DNA of 50,739 bases from Glycomyces arizonensis DSM 44726 (GCF_000482705.1 NZ_AXWO01000036.1:1-50739); one strand, 5' to 3'. Numbered from the stretch's first letter, positions 16,982 to 25,538 are shown. Program-made: numbers and translations. Notes: generated by a model not told the origin, from the letters alone.

Positions 16982-18337
16982 GTGCTGATCGCGCTCGGCC
17001 TTGTCATCATCCTGGTCGTCACGGCCGCCACGGGCTTCTTCGTGGCCCTCGAGTTCGCCTACACCGCGGTCGACCGCTCCCGCCTGGAGGACATCGCCGC
17101 CAACAGCGAGGGCCGCCGCGCCGCTCGCGCCAAGCGGGCGCGCCAGATCTGCTCGCGCCTGTCCTTCGCCCTCTCGGGCGCCCAGCTCGGCATCACCGTC
17201 ACCGCCCTGTTCGTCGGCTTCTTCGCCGAGCCGTACCTCGGCCAGGGCCTGGCCGACGCGTTCGGCCTCGCCGGGGTCCCGGCCGCCGTCTCGATCGCGC
17301 TCGGCGTCACGCTCGCGATCGTCGTCGCCAACATCGTCCAGATGATCCTCGGCGAGCTCGGTCCCAAGAACCTCGCGATCGCCCGCACCGAGGCGCTCGC
17401 GCTCGCGCTGGCCGCCCCCACGCACGTCTACATGACCGTGTGCGGGCCGCTCATCCGCTTCTTCGACACCGCCTCGATCAAGCTGCTCAAGCTGCTCGGC
17501 ATCCACGCGGTCGAGGAACTCGAGCACTCGGCCACCCCCGAAGACCTGCACCGCATCATCGACGTCTCCCGCGACGAGGGCGCGCTCGACCAGAACCTGT
17601 CGGACCTGCTCGACCGGGGCCTGGACTTCTCCGAGATCGTCGCCGAGCAGGCCATGACCCCGCGCGTCAACGTCCACACCCTGTCGGCCGGGGCCAGCGT
17701 CGCCGACGCGGTCGAGGCGCTCGCCGGGGGCCACTCGCGCTTCCCGGTCGTCGGCGACGACGTCGACGACATCCGCGGCGTGATCGGCATCGGCCAGCTC
17801 ATCGAGGTGCCGCGCGGCGAGCGGGCCACCGTCCCGGTCGGCCGGATCGCCGACGACGCGCTCCTGGTGCCCGCCTCGCTGCCGCTGCCGACGCTGCTGG
17901 AGCGGATGCGCTCGGAGCACCGGCAGCTGGCGTGCGTGGTCGACGAGTTCGGCGGCTTCGCCGGGATCGTCACTCTCGAGGACATCGCCGAGGAGCTCGT
18001 CGGGGAGATCCGCGACGAGCAGGACCGGTTCGAGGCCGTCCCGGTCTCCCTGGCCGGCGGCGCCTGGCTCATCCCGGGGCGCTGGCGCATCGACGAGGTC
18101 GCCGACGCCACCGGTATCGCGCTGCCCGAAGGCGAGCACTACGAGACGATCGCCGGCCTGGTCATGGCCGAGCTGGGGCGCGTGGCGCACCCCGGCGACG
18201 CGGTCGAGGTGGACGGCGCCGAGACCGACGGGACGCCGCGGGGCGTGCGCATGGTCGTCGTCTCCAGCACGCGGCACGTGCCGCAGGCGATCGAGCTGCA
18301 GCCGCAGCCGGTCCGCGAGCCCGGGGAGGCCCGATGA
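16982..18337 (+). CDS. DUF21/CBS/CorC_HlyC membrane protein (hemolysin C family), first copy
   Basis: A 451-residue membrane protein. The DUF21 domain (about 1-190) has three or more membrane segments and the conserved GELGPKNLAIA motif; two CBS domains follow (about 200-330, ending LEDIAEELVGEIRDE) and then a CorC_HlyC domain (about 345-430). The family (CNNM/CorC/YfjD) is linked to magnesium or other cation export and to membrane homeostasis; the substrate here is unknown. The GTG start has a G-rich stretch upstream. Its stop overlaps the ATG of the next gene (ATGA), so the two paralogues are co-translated and probably form a heteromer. Confidence 0.9.
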   Translation: MLIALGLVIILVVTAATGFFVALEFAYTAVDRSRLEDIAANSEGRRAARAKRARQICSRLSFALSGAQLGITVTALFVGFFAEPYLGQGLADAFGLAGVPAAVSIALGVTLAIVVANIVQMILGELGPKNLAIARTEALALALAAPTHVYMTVCGPLIRFFDTASIKLLKLLGIHAVEELEHSATPEDLHRIIDVSRDEGALDQNLSDLLDRGLDFSEIVAEQAMTPRVNVHTLSAGASVADAVEALAGGHSRFPVVGDDVDDIRGVIGIGQLIEVPRGERATVPVGRIADDALLVPASLPLPTLLERMRSEHRQLACVVDEFGGFAGIVTLEDIAEELVGEIRDEQDRFEAVPVSLAGGAWLIPGRWRIDEVADATGIALPEGEHYETIAGLVMAELGRVAHPGDAVEVDGAETDGTPRGVRMVVVSSTRHVPQAIELQPQPVREPGEAR

Positions 18338-19353
18338 GCACCGGTCCGGCACTGCTGATCTCGGTGGTCCTGTTGGTCGCCAACGCGTTCTTCGTGGCCG
18401 CGGAGTTCTCGCTCGTCGCCTCGCGCCAGCACCGGCTGGAGCAGGACGGCTCGAAGGCCGCCCAGGCGGCGCTGCGCGGGACGAAGAACCTCTCGCTCAT
18501 GCTCGCCGGTGCGCAGCTGGGCATCACGGCCTGCACCGTCGGCCTCGGCGCGCTCGCCGAGCCGGCGCTGGCGCACGTCATCGAGGTGCCGCTGGAGGCG
18601 GTCGGCCTCGAGGCGGCCGCGCACCCGATCGGGTTCACCGTCGCGCTCCTGGTGGTGGTGTTCCTGCACATGGTCGTCGGGGAGATGATGCCCAAGTCGT
18701 GGGCGATCAGCCACCCCGAAACCTCGGCGATGGCGCTGATCTGGCCGTTCACCGGGTACGTCGCCGTCACCAAGCCGATCCTCTTGGGCCTCAACCACGG
18801 CGCGAACCTGATGCTGCGGATGTTCCGGGTGGAGCCGGCCGATGAGAAGGCGCAGGCGCACTCGCCCGAGGAGCTGCGCTACCTGCTGCGGTCCTCGGTC
18901 GAGGCGGGGCTGCTGCGCGAGCCCGAGCACCTGATCCTGGCGCACGCCATCGAGGTGCAGCGGCGGGCGGTCGGCGAGGTCGCCGTCCCGTGGTCCGAAG
19001 TGGTCACGATCGGCTCGGAGGCGAGCGCGGTCGACGCCGAGGCGCGCTCGCGCGAGACGGGGCGCTCGCGCCTGGTCGTCGTCGACGCCGAGGGCCGTCC
19101 GGTGGGACTCGTGCACGTCCGCGAGGCCGTCCAGGCCGGGCCCGAGGAGCCGGTGGCGGACTTGGCGGCGGCGCCGCTCCTGGTCGCGGCCGACACGACG
19201 GTGTCGGGGGCGGTGACGCTCATGCGGCGCCAGCGGGCCCAGCTGGCGCTGGTGACCGGCCCGGACCGGCAGGTGAGCGGCCTGGTCGCGATGGAGGACC
19301 TGCTCGAGGAGATCATGGGCGAGTTCGAGGACGAGACCGACACGGTCGGATAG
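18334..19353 (+). CDS. DUF21/CBS membrane protein (hemolysin C family), second copy without CorC_HlyC domain
   Basis: A 339-residue paralogue of the preceding protein: DUF21 membrane domain (about 1-190, with the matching VVGEMMPKSWAIS motif) and two CBS domains (about 205-335), ending EDLLEEIMGEFEDE. The C-terminal CorC_HlyC domain of its partner is absent, an arrangement usual for the second gene of actinobacterial pairs. The ATG at 18334 overlaps the previous stop. A terminator follows 24 bp after the stop, so this is a two-gene operon. Confidence 0.9.
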   Translation: MSTGPALLISVVLLVANAFFVAAEFSLVASRQHRLEQDGSKAAQAALRGTKNLSLMLAGAQLGITACTVGLGALAEPALAHVIEVPLEAVGLEAAAHPIGFTVALLVVVFLHMVVGEMMPKSWAISHPETSAMALIWPFTGYVAVTKPILLGLNHGANLMLRMFRVEPADEKAQAHSPEELRYLLRSSVEAGLLREPEHLILAHAIEVQRRAVGEVAVPWSEVVTIGSEASAVDAEARSRETGRSRLVVVDAEGRPVGLVHVREAVQAGPEEPVADLAAAPLLVAADTTVSGAVTLMRRQRAQLALVTGPDRQVSGLVAMEDLLEEIMGEFEDETDTVG

Positions 19354-19376
19354 CGCCAGAGGAACGTAGACGAAAT

Positions 19377-19411
19377 CGGCGACGACACGCCTACCGCGCG
19401 TGTCGTCGCCG
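19377..19411 (+). terminator. Terminator after the CBS protein pair
   Basis: A 14-bp perfect stem (19377-19390 with 19398-19411), 7-nt loop, extended by partial CGAAA/TTTCG pairing; a short T run follows. It separates the pair from the coiled-coil gene. Confidence 0.75.
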
Positions 19412-19482
19412 GTTTCGCCGTTTACGGGCGTGATGATGATTCATCAACCGTTTCCCGTGATTTACGTCAACTCTGGAAGACC

Positions 19483-20736
19483 ATGTCGAAATTCTTTGAG
19501 GAGACCGGGCCCGAATTCGCCGTCAGCATGCGCGGTTACGACCGCCATCAGGTCGACGAGTTCACCACCCGGCTGTATCAGAACATCAAGAGCAGCGAGC
19601 GGCGGCAGGCCGACGCCCGGACCGCCCTGGACACCGCCGAGCACCAGTTGCGCCGCGCCGAGGAGCGCATCGCCGCCCTCGAGCACCGCGTCGCCGACCG
19701 CGCCTCGCAGATCGCCGAGGCCGAGCAGCCCACCTTGGCCGGGCTCGGCGCGCGCGTGGAGAAGATCCTGCGCGCCGCCGAGCAGGACGCCGCCGTCCAG
19801 CGCCAGGAGGCGGGGCGCCAGGCCTCGGCCATGCTCACCGAGGCGCGTTCGGAGGCCGAGACGATGATGCGCTCGGCCCGCTCCGAGGCCGCCGAGCTCA
19901 CCGCCGCCACCGAGCAGGACGTGGCCGAGATCCGCTCCCGGGCCGTCGGCGAGACCACCGAGCTGCGCGAGAACGCCCGGCGCAACCACGATCTGGCCCG
20001 CGCCGACGCCAAGCGCGAGGTCCAGACCATGCAGGGGCAGGCCCGCTCCGAGGCCGAGAAGGTCCGCAGCCAGGCCGAGCGGGAGATCGCCGTCTCGCGG
20101 GCGACGGCCGAGCGCGAGGTGACCGAACTGCGGGCGCTGGCCTCTAGGGAGGCCGACGAGCACCGGGGGGCGGCGCAGCGGCTCATCGCCGAGGCCGTCG
20201 AGCACCGCAAGCGGCGCACCCAGGAGCTCACGCTCACCGAGGCCGAGCGGCGCGAGCGGGCTCAGAAGGAGGAGGCCGACCGCCACCAGCAGGCCATCGC
20301 CATGGCGCAGCGGATCGTCGCCGAGGCCGAGGAGCGGCTCGCGCTCGCCGAGGAGCGGGCGCGCACCGCCGGCAACCGGGCGATCGAGCGGCGCGAGGAG
20401 GCCGACCAGCAGGCCAAGGACGCGCTGCAGCGCTCGGTCGACCAGGCCAGGTCGGTCAAGGACGAGTCGGAGGCCGAGGCGGCGCGGGTCCGCCGCAGCG
20501 CCGCCGAGCGGGCCGAGGAGCGCGTCCAGCCGCTCGCCGAGGAGGTGGCGACGCTGCAGCGCCAGCGCGACAGCGCCGGGTCGAACCTGGGGGACCTGCG
20601 CCGCCAGCTCGGCCTCGTCTCCGGCGGCGACGACGAGGCGTCGTTCGCCCCCGATCCGGGGCCGCGGGTGCCGATCAACCGGCAGCGGGAGCCCTCGGAC
20701 CTGGACTCGACGCAGCAGCTGCCGGTCGTCGGCTAG
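19483..20736 (+). CDS. Long coiled-coil protein, DivIVA/Scy-like cytoskeletal type
   Basis: A 417-residue protein with a short N-terminal segment resembling the DivIVA membrane-binding region (FAVSMRGYDRHQVDEF) followed by one long coiled coil (about 40-370), rich in Ala, Glu and Arg heptads, and a disordered Pro/Asp-rich tail. Actinobacterial proteins of this design, often annotated as cellulose-binding protein, include the filament-forming polarity proteins of Streptomyces (DivIVA, Scy, FilP). A cytosolic scaffold role at cell poles is inference. It stands alone; GGAAG precedes the ATG. The old cellulose-binding name should not be taken as a link to the cellulase genes. Confidence 0.8.
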   Translation: MSKFFEETGPEFAVSMRGYDRHQVDEFTTRLYQNIKSSERRQADARTALDTAEHQLRRAEERIAALEHRVADRASQIAEAEQPTLAGLGARVEKILRAAEQDAAVQRQEAGRQASAMLTEARSEAETMMRSARSEAAELTAATEQDVAEIRSRAVGETTELRENARRNHDLARADAKREVQTMQGQARSEAEKVRSQAEREIAVSRATAEREVTELRALASREADEHRGAAQRLIAEAVEHRKRRTQELTLTEAERRERAQKEEADRHQQAIAMAQRIVAEAEERLALAEERARTAGNRAIERREEADQQAKDALQRSVDQARSVKDESEAEAARVRRSAAERAEERVQPLAEEVATLQRQRDSAGSNLGDLRRQLGLVSGGDDEASFAPDPGPRVPINRQREPSDLDSTQQLPVVG

Positions 20737-20800
20737 CGGGAGGCGGCGGGGCGGCCGCGGCAGTTCCGCCGTGCGGGGACTGGCCGCTCCCGCCGCCAAC

Positions 20801-20830
20801 CTATATTATAAATAAACTGAACTAATTAAG
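20801..20830 (+). promoter_or_regulatory. AT-rich promoter region before the GH20 gene
   Basis: A 30-bp stretch almost free of G and C (with TATATTATAAATAAA) in otherwise about 75% GC DNA, 66-95 bp before the GH20 start. It is a likely promoter and/or regulator site; no clear inverted repeat was found. Confidence 0.45.
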
Positions 20831-20895
20831 TCGGCGGCTGAGTCGACCCCCCAGGCGCCCAGCCGTCCGCCGAGCCGAACCACAGGAGCCCCCGC

Positions 20896-22512
20896 ATGCA
20901 GCGCCGCATATCGCTGATCCCGCAGCCGCAGCACCTCGCCGACGCCGGAGGCGAGACCGACCTCGCCGCCCTGGGCGCCATCGTCGCCCCCGACCCCGAG
21001 ACCACCGGCCTCGCCTGGCTCCTGTCCGACCTCCTCGCCCGGGGCACCGGCCTGCGCCTGAGCGTCCAGGCCGCCTACGACGGCCCCGCCGTGCGCCTCC
21101 GGCTCGAAGGCCCACGCCCGGCCGACCTGACGACCGAGGCCGAGGCCTACCGCCTCCGCATCGAAGAGGGCGGCGTCGACCTCACCGCCGCCCACCCCGA
21201 CGGGATCGCCCGCGGCATCGCCACCCTCCGCCAGCTGCTGCCCGCCGGCGCCCTCCGCGCCGCCCCCGCCGCCCGCCCGGTCGTGCCGCGCGTCGCGATC
21301 GAGGACGCGCCGCGCCTGCGCTGGCGCAGCGTCCACGTCGACGTGGCCAGGCACTTCCAGTCCAAGGACTTCGTGCTCGCCATGATCGATCGGGCCTGGC
21401 TCCACCGGCTCAACGTCGTCCACCTGCACCTGACCGACGACCAGGGCTGGCGCGTCGAAGTGCCCGCCCGGCCGAAGCTCACCGAGACCGCCTCCTGGCG
21501 GACCGAGACCGTCGTCGGCCACGCCCTCGCCGAGGCCGGCTTCGACGGCACGCCGCACGGCGGCTACTACACGCTCGAGGACCTGCGCGAGATCGTCGCC
21601 TACGGGCGCGAGCGGCACATCATGATCGTCCCCGAGATCAACCTGCCCGGCCACACCCGCGCCGTCCTGGCCGCCTACCCCGAGCTCGGCACCGGGCACG
21701 GCAAGGGCGTCGCCACCACGTTCGGCGTCTTCGAGGAGGTCCTCGAGCCCACCGAGGCGTCGCTGGCGTTCGCCCGCGACGTGTTCACCGCCGTCGCCGA
21801 GGTCTTCGACGCCCCGTTCATCCACATCGGCGGCGACGAGGTGCCCACCGCGCAGTGGGAGCGATCGCCGGTGGCCGCCGAGCTCATGGAGCGCGAGGGC
21901 ATCGCCGAGGTCCGCGGCGTCCAGGCCTGGTTCACGCGCGCGTTCGTCGAGCAGGTGACCGCGCTGGGCCGCCGGGTGATCGGCTGGGACGAGATCCTCG
22001 ACGGCGGCGCCCCGACCGAGGCCGTGGTGGGCGTGTGGCGCAACGAGGCCTACGTCAAGAAGGCCGCCGACGCCGGGCACCAGGTCATCGCCTCGCCCGA
22101 ACCGTACGCCTACTTCGACCACTACCAGAGCGAGAGCGCGGACGAGCCGCTGAGCATCCACGGGCTCACGCCGGTGGAGAAGGTCGCCGCCTGGGAGCCG
22201 GTGCCGCCCGGCGTCGACCCCGAGTCGCTGCTCGGCGTCCAGTGCCAGCTGTGGTCGGAGTACATGCCGTTCGCCCGCGACGTCGAGTACCGGGCGTTCC
22301 CGCGCCTGGCGGTGTTCGCCGACGTCGCGTGGGCCTCCCCGGAGGCCCGTGCGGCCTCCCCGGTGCTCGAGCGATTGGAGGACCACCTGATGCGACTGGA
22401 CGCGCTCGGCATCGCCTACCGGCCGCTCGAAGGCCCCAGGCCGTGGCAGAGGGGCGGCACCGGCACCCGCGGGCGCTTCGACCGGCCCTTTGAGGAGCAC
22501 CCGGCCGAATAG
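20896..22512 (+). CDS. GH20 beta-N-acetylhexosaminidase
   Basis: A 538-residue family 20 glycoside hydrolase. An N-terminal GH20b-like domain (about 1-130) precedes the catalytic barrel (about 145-490). The catalytic Asp-Glu pair is Asp314-Glu315 in HIGGDE; substrate-binding residues appear in HLHLTDDQGWR and in the late WSEYM motif. It uses substrate-assisted hydrolysis to remove terminal N-acetylglucosamine or N-acetylgalactosamine. No signal peptide is seen, so it probably works inside the cell on imported chito-oligomers or recycled wall sugars. AGGAG precedes the ATG. It is a single-gene unit with its own terminator. Confidence 0.93.
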   Translation: MQRRISLIPQPQHLADAGGETDLAALGAIVAPDPETTGLAWLLSDLLARGTGLRLSVQAAYDGPAVRLRLEGPRPADLTTEAEAYRLRIEEGGVDLTAAHPDGIARGIATLRQLLPAGALRAAPAARPVVPRVAIEDAPRLRWRSVHVDVARHFQSKDFVLAMIDRAWLHRLNVVHLHLTDDQGWRVEVPARPKLTETASWRTETVVGHALAEAGFDGTPHGGYYTLEDLREIVAYGRERHIMIVPEINLPGHTRAVLAAYPELGTGHGKGVATTFGVFEEVLEPTEASLAFARDVFTAVAEVFDAPFIHIGGDEVPTAQWERSPVAAELMEREGIAEVRGVQAWFTRAFVEQVTALGRRVIGWDEILDGGAPTEAVVGVWRNEAYVKKAADAGHQVIASPEPYAYFDHYQSESADEPLSIHGLTPVEKVAAWEPVPPGVDPESLLGVQCQLWSEYMPFARDVEYRAFPRLAVFADVAWASPEARAASPVLERLEDHLMRLDALGIAYRPLEGPRPWQRGGTGTRGRFDRPFEEHPAE

Positions 22513-22530
22513 CGGCCGAGACGGCACGGC

Positions 22531-22567
22531 GCGGATGCGGAGTCTGGCAGGTCGACTCCGCATCCGC
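22531..22567 (+). terminator. Terminator after the GH20 gene
   Basis: A perfect 14-bp stem (22531-22544 with 22554-22567) with a 9-nt loop, 18 bp after the stop. It lies between convergent genes. Confidence 0.75.
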
Positions 22568-22727
22568 TGTCATTCACCGTTCATCCGGGGACGGTCTGCG
22601 ATGATTCGCGGTGGTCGCCGCGATGTGGTGGCCCCCGGCGGCGGCGCTTGCGTCATGCGGGTCAGCAGCAGGTCAGCAACGGGAGCGCCCGCGCCGACGC
22701 CGGGGAGTCTCTATGTGGCGGCGGGCC

Positions 22728-23666
22728 TCATGGCCGGCCGTATCCTGCGATGCTCATGATGTCCATGTCGGCGATCCTCACCACGTCGCCGGTGTGGGGT
22801 GCGTGGATGATCTGGCCGTCGCCGATGTAGATGCCGTCGTGGCCGAGGCCGGAGTAGAAGACGATGTCGCCCGGTTCGAGCTGCTCGTAGGAGATCCTGA
22901 CCGTCTCGTTCCACTGCATCTCGACGTTGTGGGACAGGGAGACCCCGGCGTTGCCCCAGGCGCCCTGCACCAGCCCCGAGCAGTCCCAGCTGCCGGGCCC
23001 GTCGGCGCCGTACGAGTAGGGCTCGCCCAGCTGCGCGTACGCGAAGTCGACCACGGCCGAGTCGCCGTTGTAGTCGGGGTTGTCGTACGTCGGCGGGTCG
23101 GGGGTGACCTGGTCGAGGAGGACTTCGAGCTCGTCGATCTCGTCCTCGATGTCGTTCTGCTGCTCTTCGAGGTCGTTCAGGATCGCGTCGGCGTCGCTCT
23201 GCAGCGCCTCCAGCTCGGCTTGGCGGGTCTCGAGCTCGTCGACCTCGTCGAGGTGCGCCTGGAGCTGGGCGTTCTCGGCGTCGCTGATGTTCTGCAGCAT
23301 CATCAGGCGGTCGGTGAAGTCCTCGGGGTCGCCGGCCAGGATCGAGTTCACCATCGCGAACTCGCCGCCGGTGTGCGCGGCGGCGGCGATCTGGGCCACC
23401 GCCTCGTTGCTCGCGTCCACGGCCGCCTGGAGTTCGGGCAGCTGGGCCTCGATCTCCCCGATGAGGTCTTCGGCGTCCTCGAGCTCTTCCTGCTTGGCGT
23501 TGTAGTCCTCGATGACGAGTTCGAGCTCGGCGTTGCGCTCTTCGATGTCGGACTCGACCTCTTCAGGGGTCGGCTCGGCCGTCGCCTCGCTCGCGGTCAG
23601 GACGGCCGCGGAGGCGGGCAGCAGCACGGCGGCCGCGAAAGCGGCGGCCAGTCGCCGGGTACGCAC
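22728..23666 (-). CDS. Secreted NlpC/P60 peptidoglycan hydrolase, RipA-like
   Basis: A 312-residue secreted endopeptidase. A signal peptide (about 1-30, cleavage near ATA/EPT), a long coiled-coil region (about 33-188) and a C-terminal NlpC/P60 domain (about 200-312) with catalytic Cys229 (WDCSGLV), His276 (GLGHDGIYIG) and third residue His288. This is the RipA/CwlO design: the coiled coil holds the enzyme inactive until partner binding, and the enzyme cuts wall peptide stems during division or growth. GTG 23666 follows AAGGAG. A c-di-AMP riboswitch occupies the leader. Confidence 0.93.
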   Translation of the reverse strand: MRTRRLAAAFAAAVLLPASAAVLTASEATAEPTPEEVESDIEERNAELELVIEDYNAKQEELEDAEDLIGEIEAQLPELQAAVDASNEAVAQIAAAAHTGGEFAMVNSILAGDPEDFTDRLMMLQNISDAENAQLQAHLDEVDELETRQAELEALQSDADAILNDLEEQQNDIEDEIDELEVLLDQVTPDPPTYDNPDYNGDSAVVDFAYAQLGEPYSYGADGPGSWDCSGLVQGAWGNAGVSLSHNVEMQWNETVRISYEQLEPGDIVFYSGLGHDGIYIGDGQIIHAPHTGDVVRIADMDIMSIAGYGRP

Positions 23667-23689
23667 CAGTGATGCGCTCCTTCCTTGTG

Positions 23690-23877
23690 CCGCCTACCGG
23701 GTTAGCTGTCGGATTCGGGCGGGAAGAAGGTTCGCCCTACCCGCCCGAGGGCGGGATTCACCCCGATCGGATTCGCGTGGGGCGCGATGCCGATCGCCCT
23801 GGTTCCCCGGTTCGGTCGCGCTGCCGATCGGCGGCCCGCAGGCCGCCGCGGCCGGGGTCGCTCCCGATTCGGCGGTG
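23690..23877 (-). ncRNA. c-di-AMP (ydaO/yuaA) riboswitch upstream of the NlpC/P60 gene
   Basis: Read on the minus strand, the leader contains the conserved ydaO segments in order: CCGAACCGGGGAACC (about 23800-23814), GGGGTGAATCC (about 23754-23764), GGGCGAACC, CCCGAATCCGACAGCTAACC (about 23699-23718) and the closing GGTAGGCGG, which pairs with CCGCC near 23870-23874 to form P1. It ends 24 bp before the GTG start. This class binds c-di-AMP and in actinobacteria usually sits before resuscitation factors and NlpC/P60 hydrolases, shutting expression off at high ligand. Boundaries are approximate. Confidence 0.92.
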
Positions 23878-24030
23878 TCGCGCGGTGACCGCGGGGTGCG
23901 GTCGAGTTTCCGACGCGACGGCTTCACGTTAGAACCAGAAGGCGGCGATGACAAGGGCGGGTGGAGAATTTCTCTTGGAATGGCACGGAATACTACGGGC
24001 CGCTGCACGGGAATGACGACCAGTTGCCGT

Positions 24031-24049
24031 TATACCCCGCAGGGGTATA
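24031..24049. promoter_or_regulatory. CsoR operator
   Basis: TATACCCC-GCA-GGGGTATA, a perfect 8-bp inverted repeat matching the known CsoR site, 26 bp before the csoR start and overlapping the likely -10 region (TATACT). It implies copper-relieved autoregulation. Confidence 0.92.
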
Positions 24050-24074
24050 TACTGTTGACTCGGAGGGAGACACC

Positions 24075-24401
24075 ATGGCAGGAGACGAGACGAAGCACGG
24101 GACGGGCCACGACCCGGTGTACTGGTACCACGGCGACAAGGCGGCGCTCGGGCGGCGCCTCAAGCGCATCGAGGGCCAGATCCGGGGGCTCCAGCGGATG
24201 ATCGACGATGACGAGTACTGCATCGACATCCTCACCCAGATCTCGGCCTCCACCAAGGGCCTGCAGGCCGTGGCGCTCAACCTCCTCGAAGGCCACATCG
24301 CGCACTGCGTCGCCGAGGCACAGACCGGCGGCGACCCGGCCGAGGCCGAAGGGAAAGTCAAGGAGGCCACTGACGCGGTCGCCAGGCTGCTCAGGACCTG
24401 A
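24075..24401 (+). CDS. csoR: Copper-sensing repressor CsoR
   Basis: A 108-residue all-helical CsoR/RcnR-family repressor. The Cu(I) ligands are conserved as Cys49, His74 and Cys78, with the same spacing (25 and 4) as the Mycobacterium tuberculosis protein. Without copper it binds the operator just upstream; Cu(I) binding releases it. A GGAGGGAG ribosome site precedes the ATG at 24075; the longer open frame upstream runs through the operator and is rejected. copZ follows after 19 bp. Confidence 0.95.
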   Translation: MAGDETKHGTGHDPVYWYHGDKAALGRRLKRIEGQIRGLQRMIDDDEYCIDILTQISASTKGLQAVALNLLEGHIAHCVAEAQTGGDPAEAEGKVKEATDAVARLLRT

Positions 24402-24420
24402 TACCCGCAAAGGAGCGAAC

Positions 24421-24666
24421 ATGGAGACCACGTACCTCGTCAAGGGCATGACCTGCGGCCACTGCGCCGGCGCCGTCACGCAGGAGGTGTCGTCCCTGCC
24501 CGGCGTCGAGAACGTCGACGTCGCCGTCGACACCGGCCGCGTCACCGTCGTCAGCGCCGAGGAGCTCGCGACCGACGCCGTCCGCGAGGCGGTCGACGAG
24601 GCCGGTTACGAACTGGTCGGCCTTGCCAATTTACGGCTCGCAAGCGTCGCCGTGAGTGCCGAGTAA
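24421..24666 (+). CDS. copZ: Copper chaperone, HMA domain (CopZ-like)
   Basis: An 81-residue heavy-metal-associated domain protein with the Cu(I)-binding motif MTCGHC (Cys12 and Cys15). Such chaperones carry cytosolic Cu(I) to a CopA-type exporter or to CsoR. The last dozen residues (LANLRLASVAVSAE) extend past the usual HMA end. It shares the csoR transcript, with AAAGGAG before the ATG. No copA ATPase follows; a terminator comes 16 bp after the stop. Confidence 0.92.
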   Translation: METTYLVKGMTCGHCAGAVTQEVSSLPGVENVDVAVDTGRVTVVSAEELATDAVREAVDEAGYELVGLANLRLASVAVSAE

Positions 24667-24681
24667 CGGCACCGAACGCGG

Positions 24682-24710
24682 ACGCCCGCCGGACACCCGG
24701 CGGGCGTTTT
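24682..24710 (+). terminator. Terminator of csoR-copZ
   Basis: An 11-bp stem (24682-24692 with 24697-24707), 4-nt loop, followed directly by TTTT: a classical intrinsic terminator. Confidence 0.88.
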
Positions 24711-24751
24711 CGTGCCGCGGTCCGTTCACTTCCCTGGCGTACAGTCGGTGC

Positions 24752-24940
24752 ATGGCTGCCTCCGATGACGACCGTTCCGTCGAACTGGGCGACGACTACG
24801 CGGTGCTCCCCGACCAGACCACCGACGAGTCCGAGGTGGGCTGGGGCGAGATCCCCGCGGCGCGGCGCCCGAGCGCGAAGCGCGCCCTCTCGGCCCGCGA
24901 CGTCGAACTGCTCGCCGAGCGCCCGCCCCACTGGAGCTGA
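24752..24940 (+). CDS. Small acidic protein (DESEVGWGE motif), function unknown
   Basis: A 62-residue acidic protein from ATG 24752. It contains DDYAVLPDQTTDESEVGWGE and ends with RDVELLAERPPHWS, a pattern I recognise from short uncharacterised actinobacterial proteins with a conserved P-Q-T-x-D-x-x-x-GWG core and an RPPHW end. No clear Shine-Dalgarno site precedes it, so it may be translated from a near-leaderless message. It sits just after the copZ terminator as its own unit. No function can be given. Confidence 0.65.
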   Translation: MAASDDDRSVELGDDYAVLPDQTTDESEVGWGEIPAARRPSAKRALSARDVELLAERPPHWS

Positions 24941-24989
24941 GGCTCGCGAACCGTCCCGCGCACCCGAGCCGCCGCCGCGGCTCGGGCCG

Positions 24990-25538
24990 TCAGTGCGGCT
25001 CGGGTCTTCGGCGGTAGGCGTCGGCGGCCGCGGCGATGAGGCGTTCGGGTCGGCCCGGTTCGGTGGCCCAGGCCGTGTGGGGTGGTGTCGGGAGGAACCG
25101 GTGGTCACTTCCGTCCAGGCCGGTGGCGGTGCCGAGGTGTTCGGGTTCGAGGTCGCGGAACTCCAGCTCCACCGCACCGAGGCGGTCCCAGACGAAGTCC
25201 ACGCGGAGTCCTTCGAGGACCTCCAGCCCGAGCAGGACCGGGCCCGCGGCGCGCCGCAGCCGCACCCGGCCTCGCGCGAGGGCTTCGGACCACAGGCCGG
25301 CAGCGCCTTCGCGCAGTTCTTCGGCGGTCGCCTCGGGCAGGTCGGTGGTGTAGGACTGGAAGTGCGCGCCGGGGCCGTGCGCCCCCGGCACGTATCCGAG
25401 CAGTCGTCTCGGGCCCGGGCCGGTCCTGGTCAGCCAGACGGTGCCGGACTCGGATTCGGGCTCGGCCTCGGCCTCGATCCGGATCGGGTGCGGCCGCGTC
25501 CGCGTCTCGAAGCGGCCGATGACGACGCGGTCATCCAT
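24990..25538 (-). CDS. Hypothetical protein, third gene of an overlapping orphan module
   Basis: A 182-residue protein that I cannot assign. It begins with a beta-strand-like MDDRVVIGRFETRTRPHPIR, is rich in charged residues and has no signal peptide or membrane segment. The middle has a helical stretch with alternating Leu (TAEELREGAAGLWSEAL), and the end is Pro/Arg-rich. Its ATG overlaps the preceding gene by 8 bp, so it is probably co-translated. Leftward it runs toward the small acidic gene, with 49 bp between the two stops and no clear terminator. Confidence 0.6.
   Translation of the reverse strand: MDDRVVIGRFETRTRPHPIRIEAEAEPESESGTVWLTRTGPGPRRLLGYVPGAHGPGAHFQSYTTDLPEATAEELREGAAGLWSEALARGRVRLRRAAGPVLLGLEVLEGLRVDFVWDRLGAVELEFRDLEPEHLGTATGLDGSDHRFLPTPPHTAWATEPGRPERLIAAAADAYRRRPEPH

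Noticed and set aside
19483..20736. Reading the coiled-coil protein as a true cellulose-binding protein of the cellulase system
   Set aside because: No signal peptide or carbohydrate-binding module; sequence is a long coiled coil with a DivIVA-like start.
20896..22512. Possible secreted chitinolytic role of the GH20 enzyme
   Set aside because: No signal peptide or lipobox at the N-terminus, so I describe it as intracellular.
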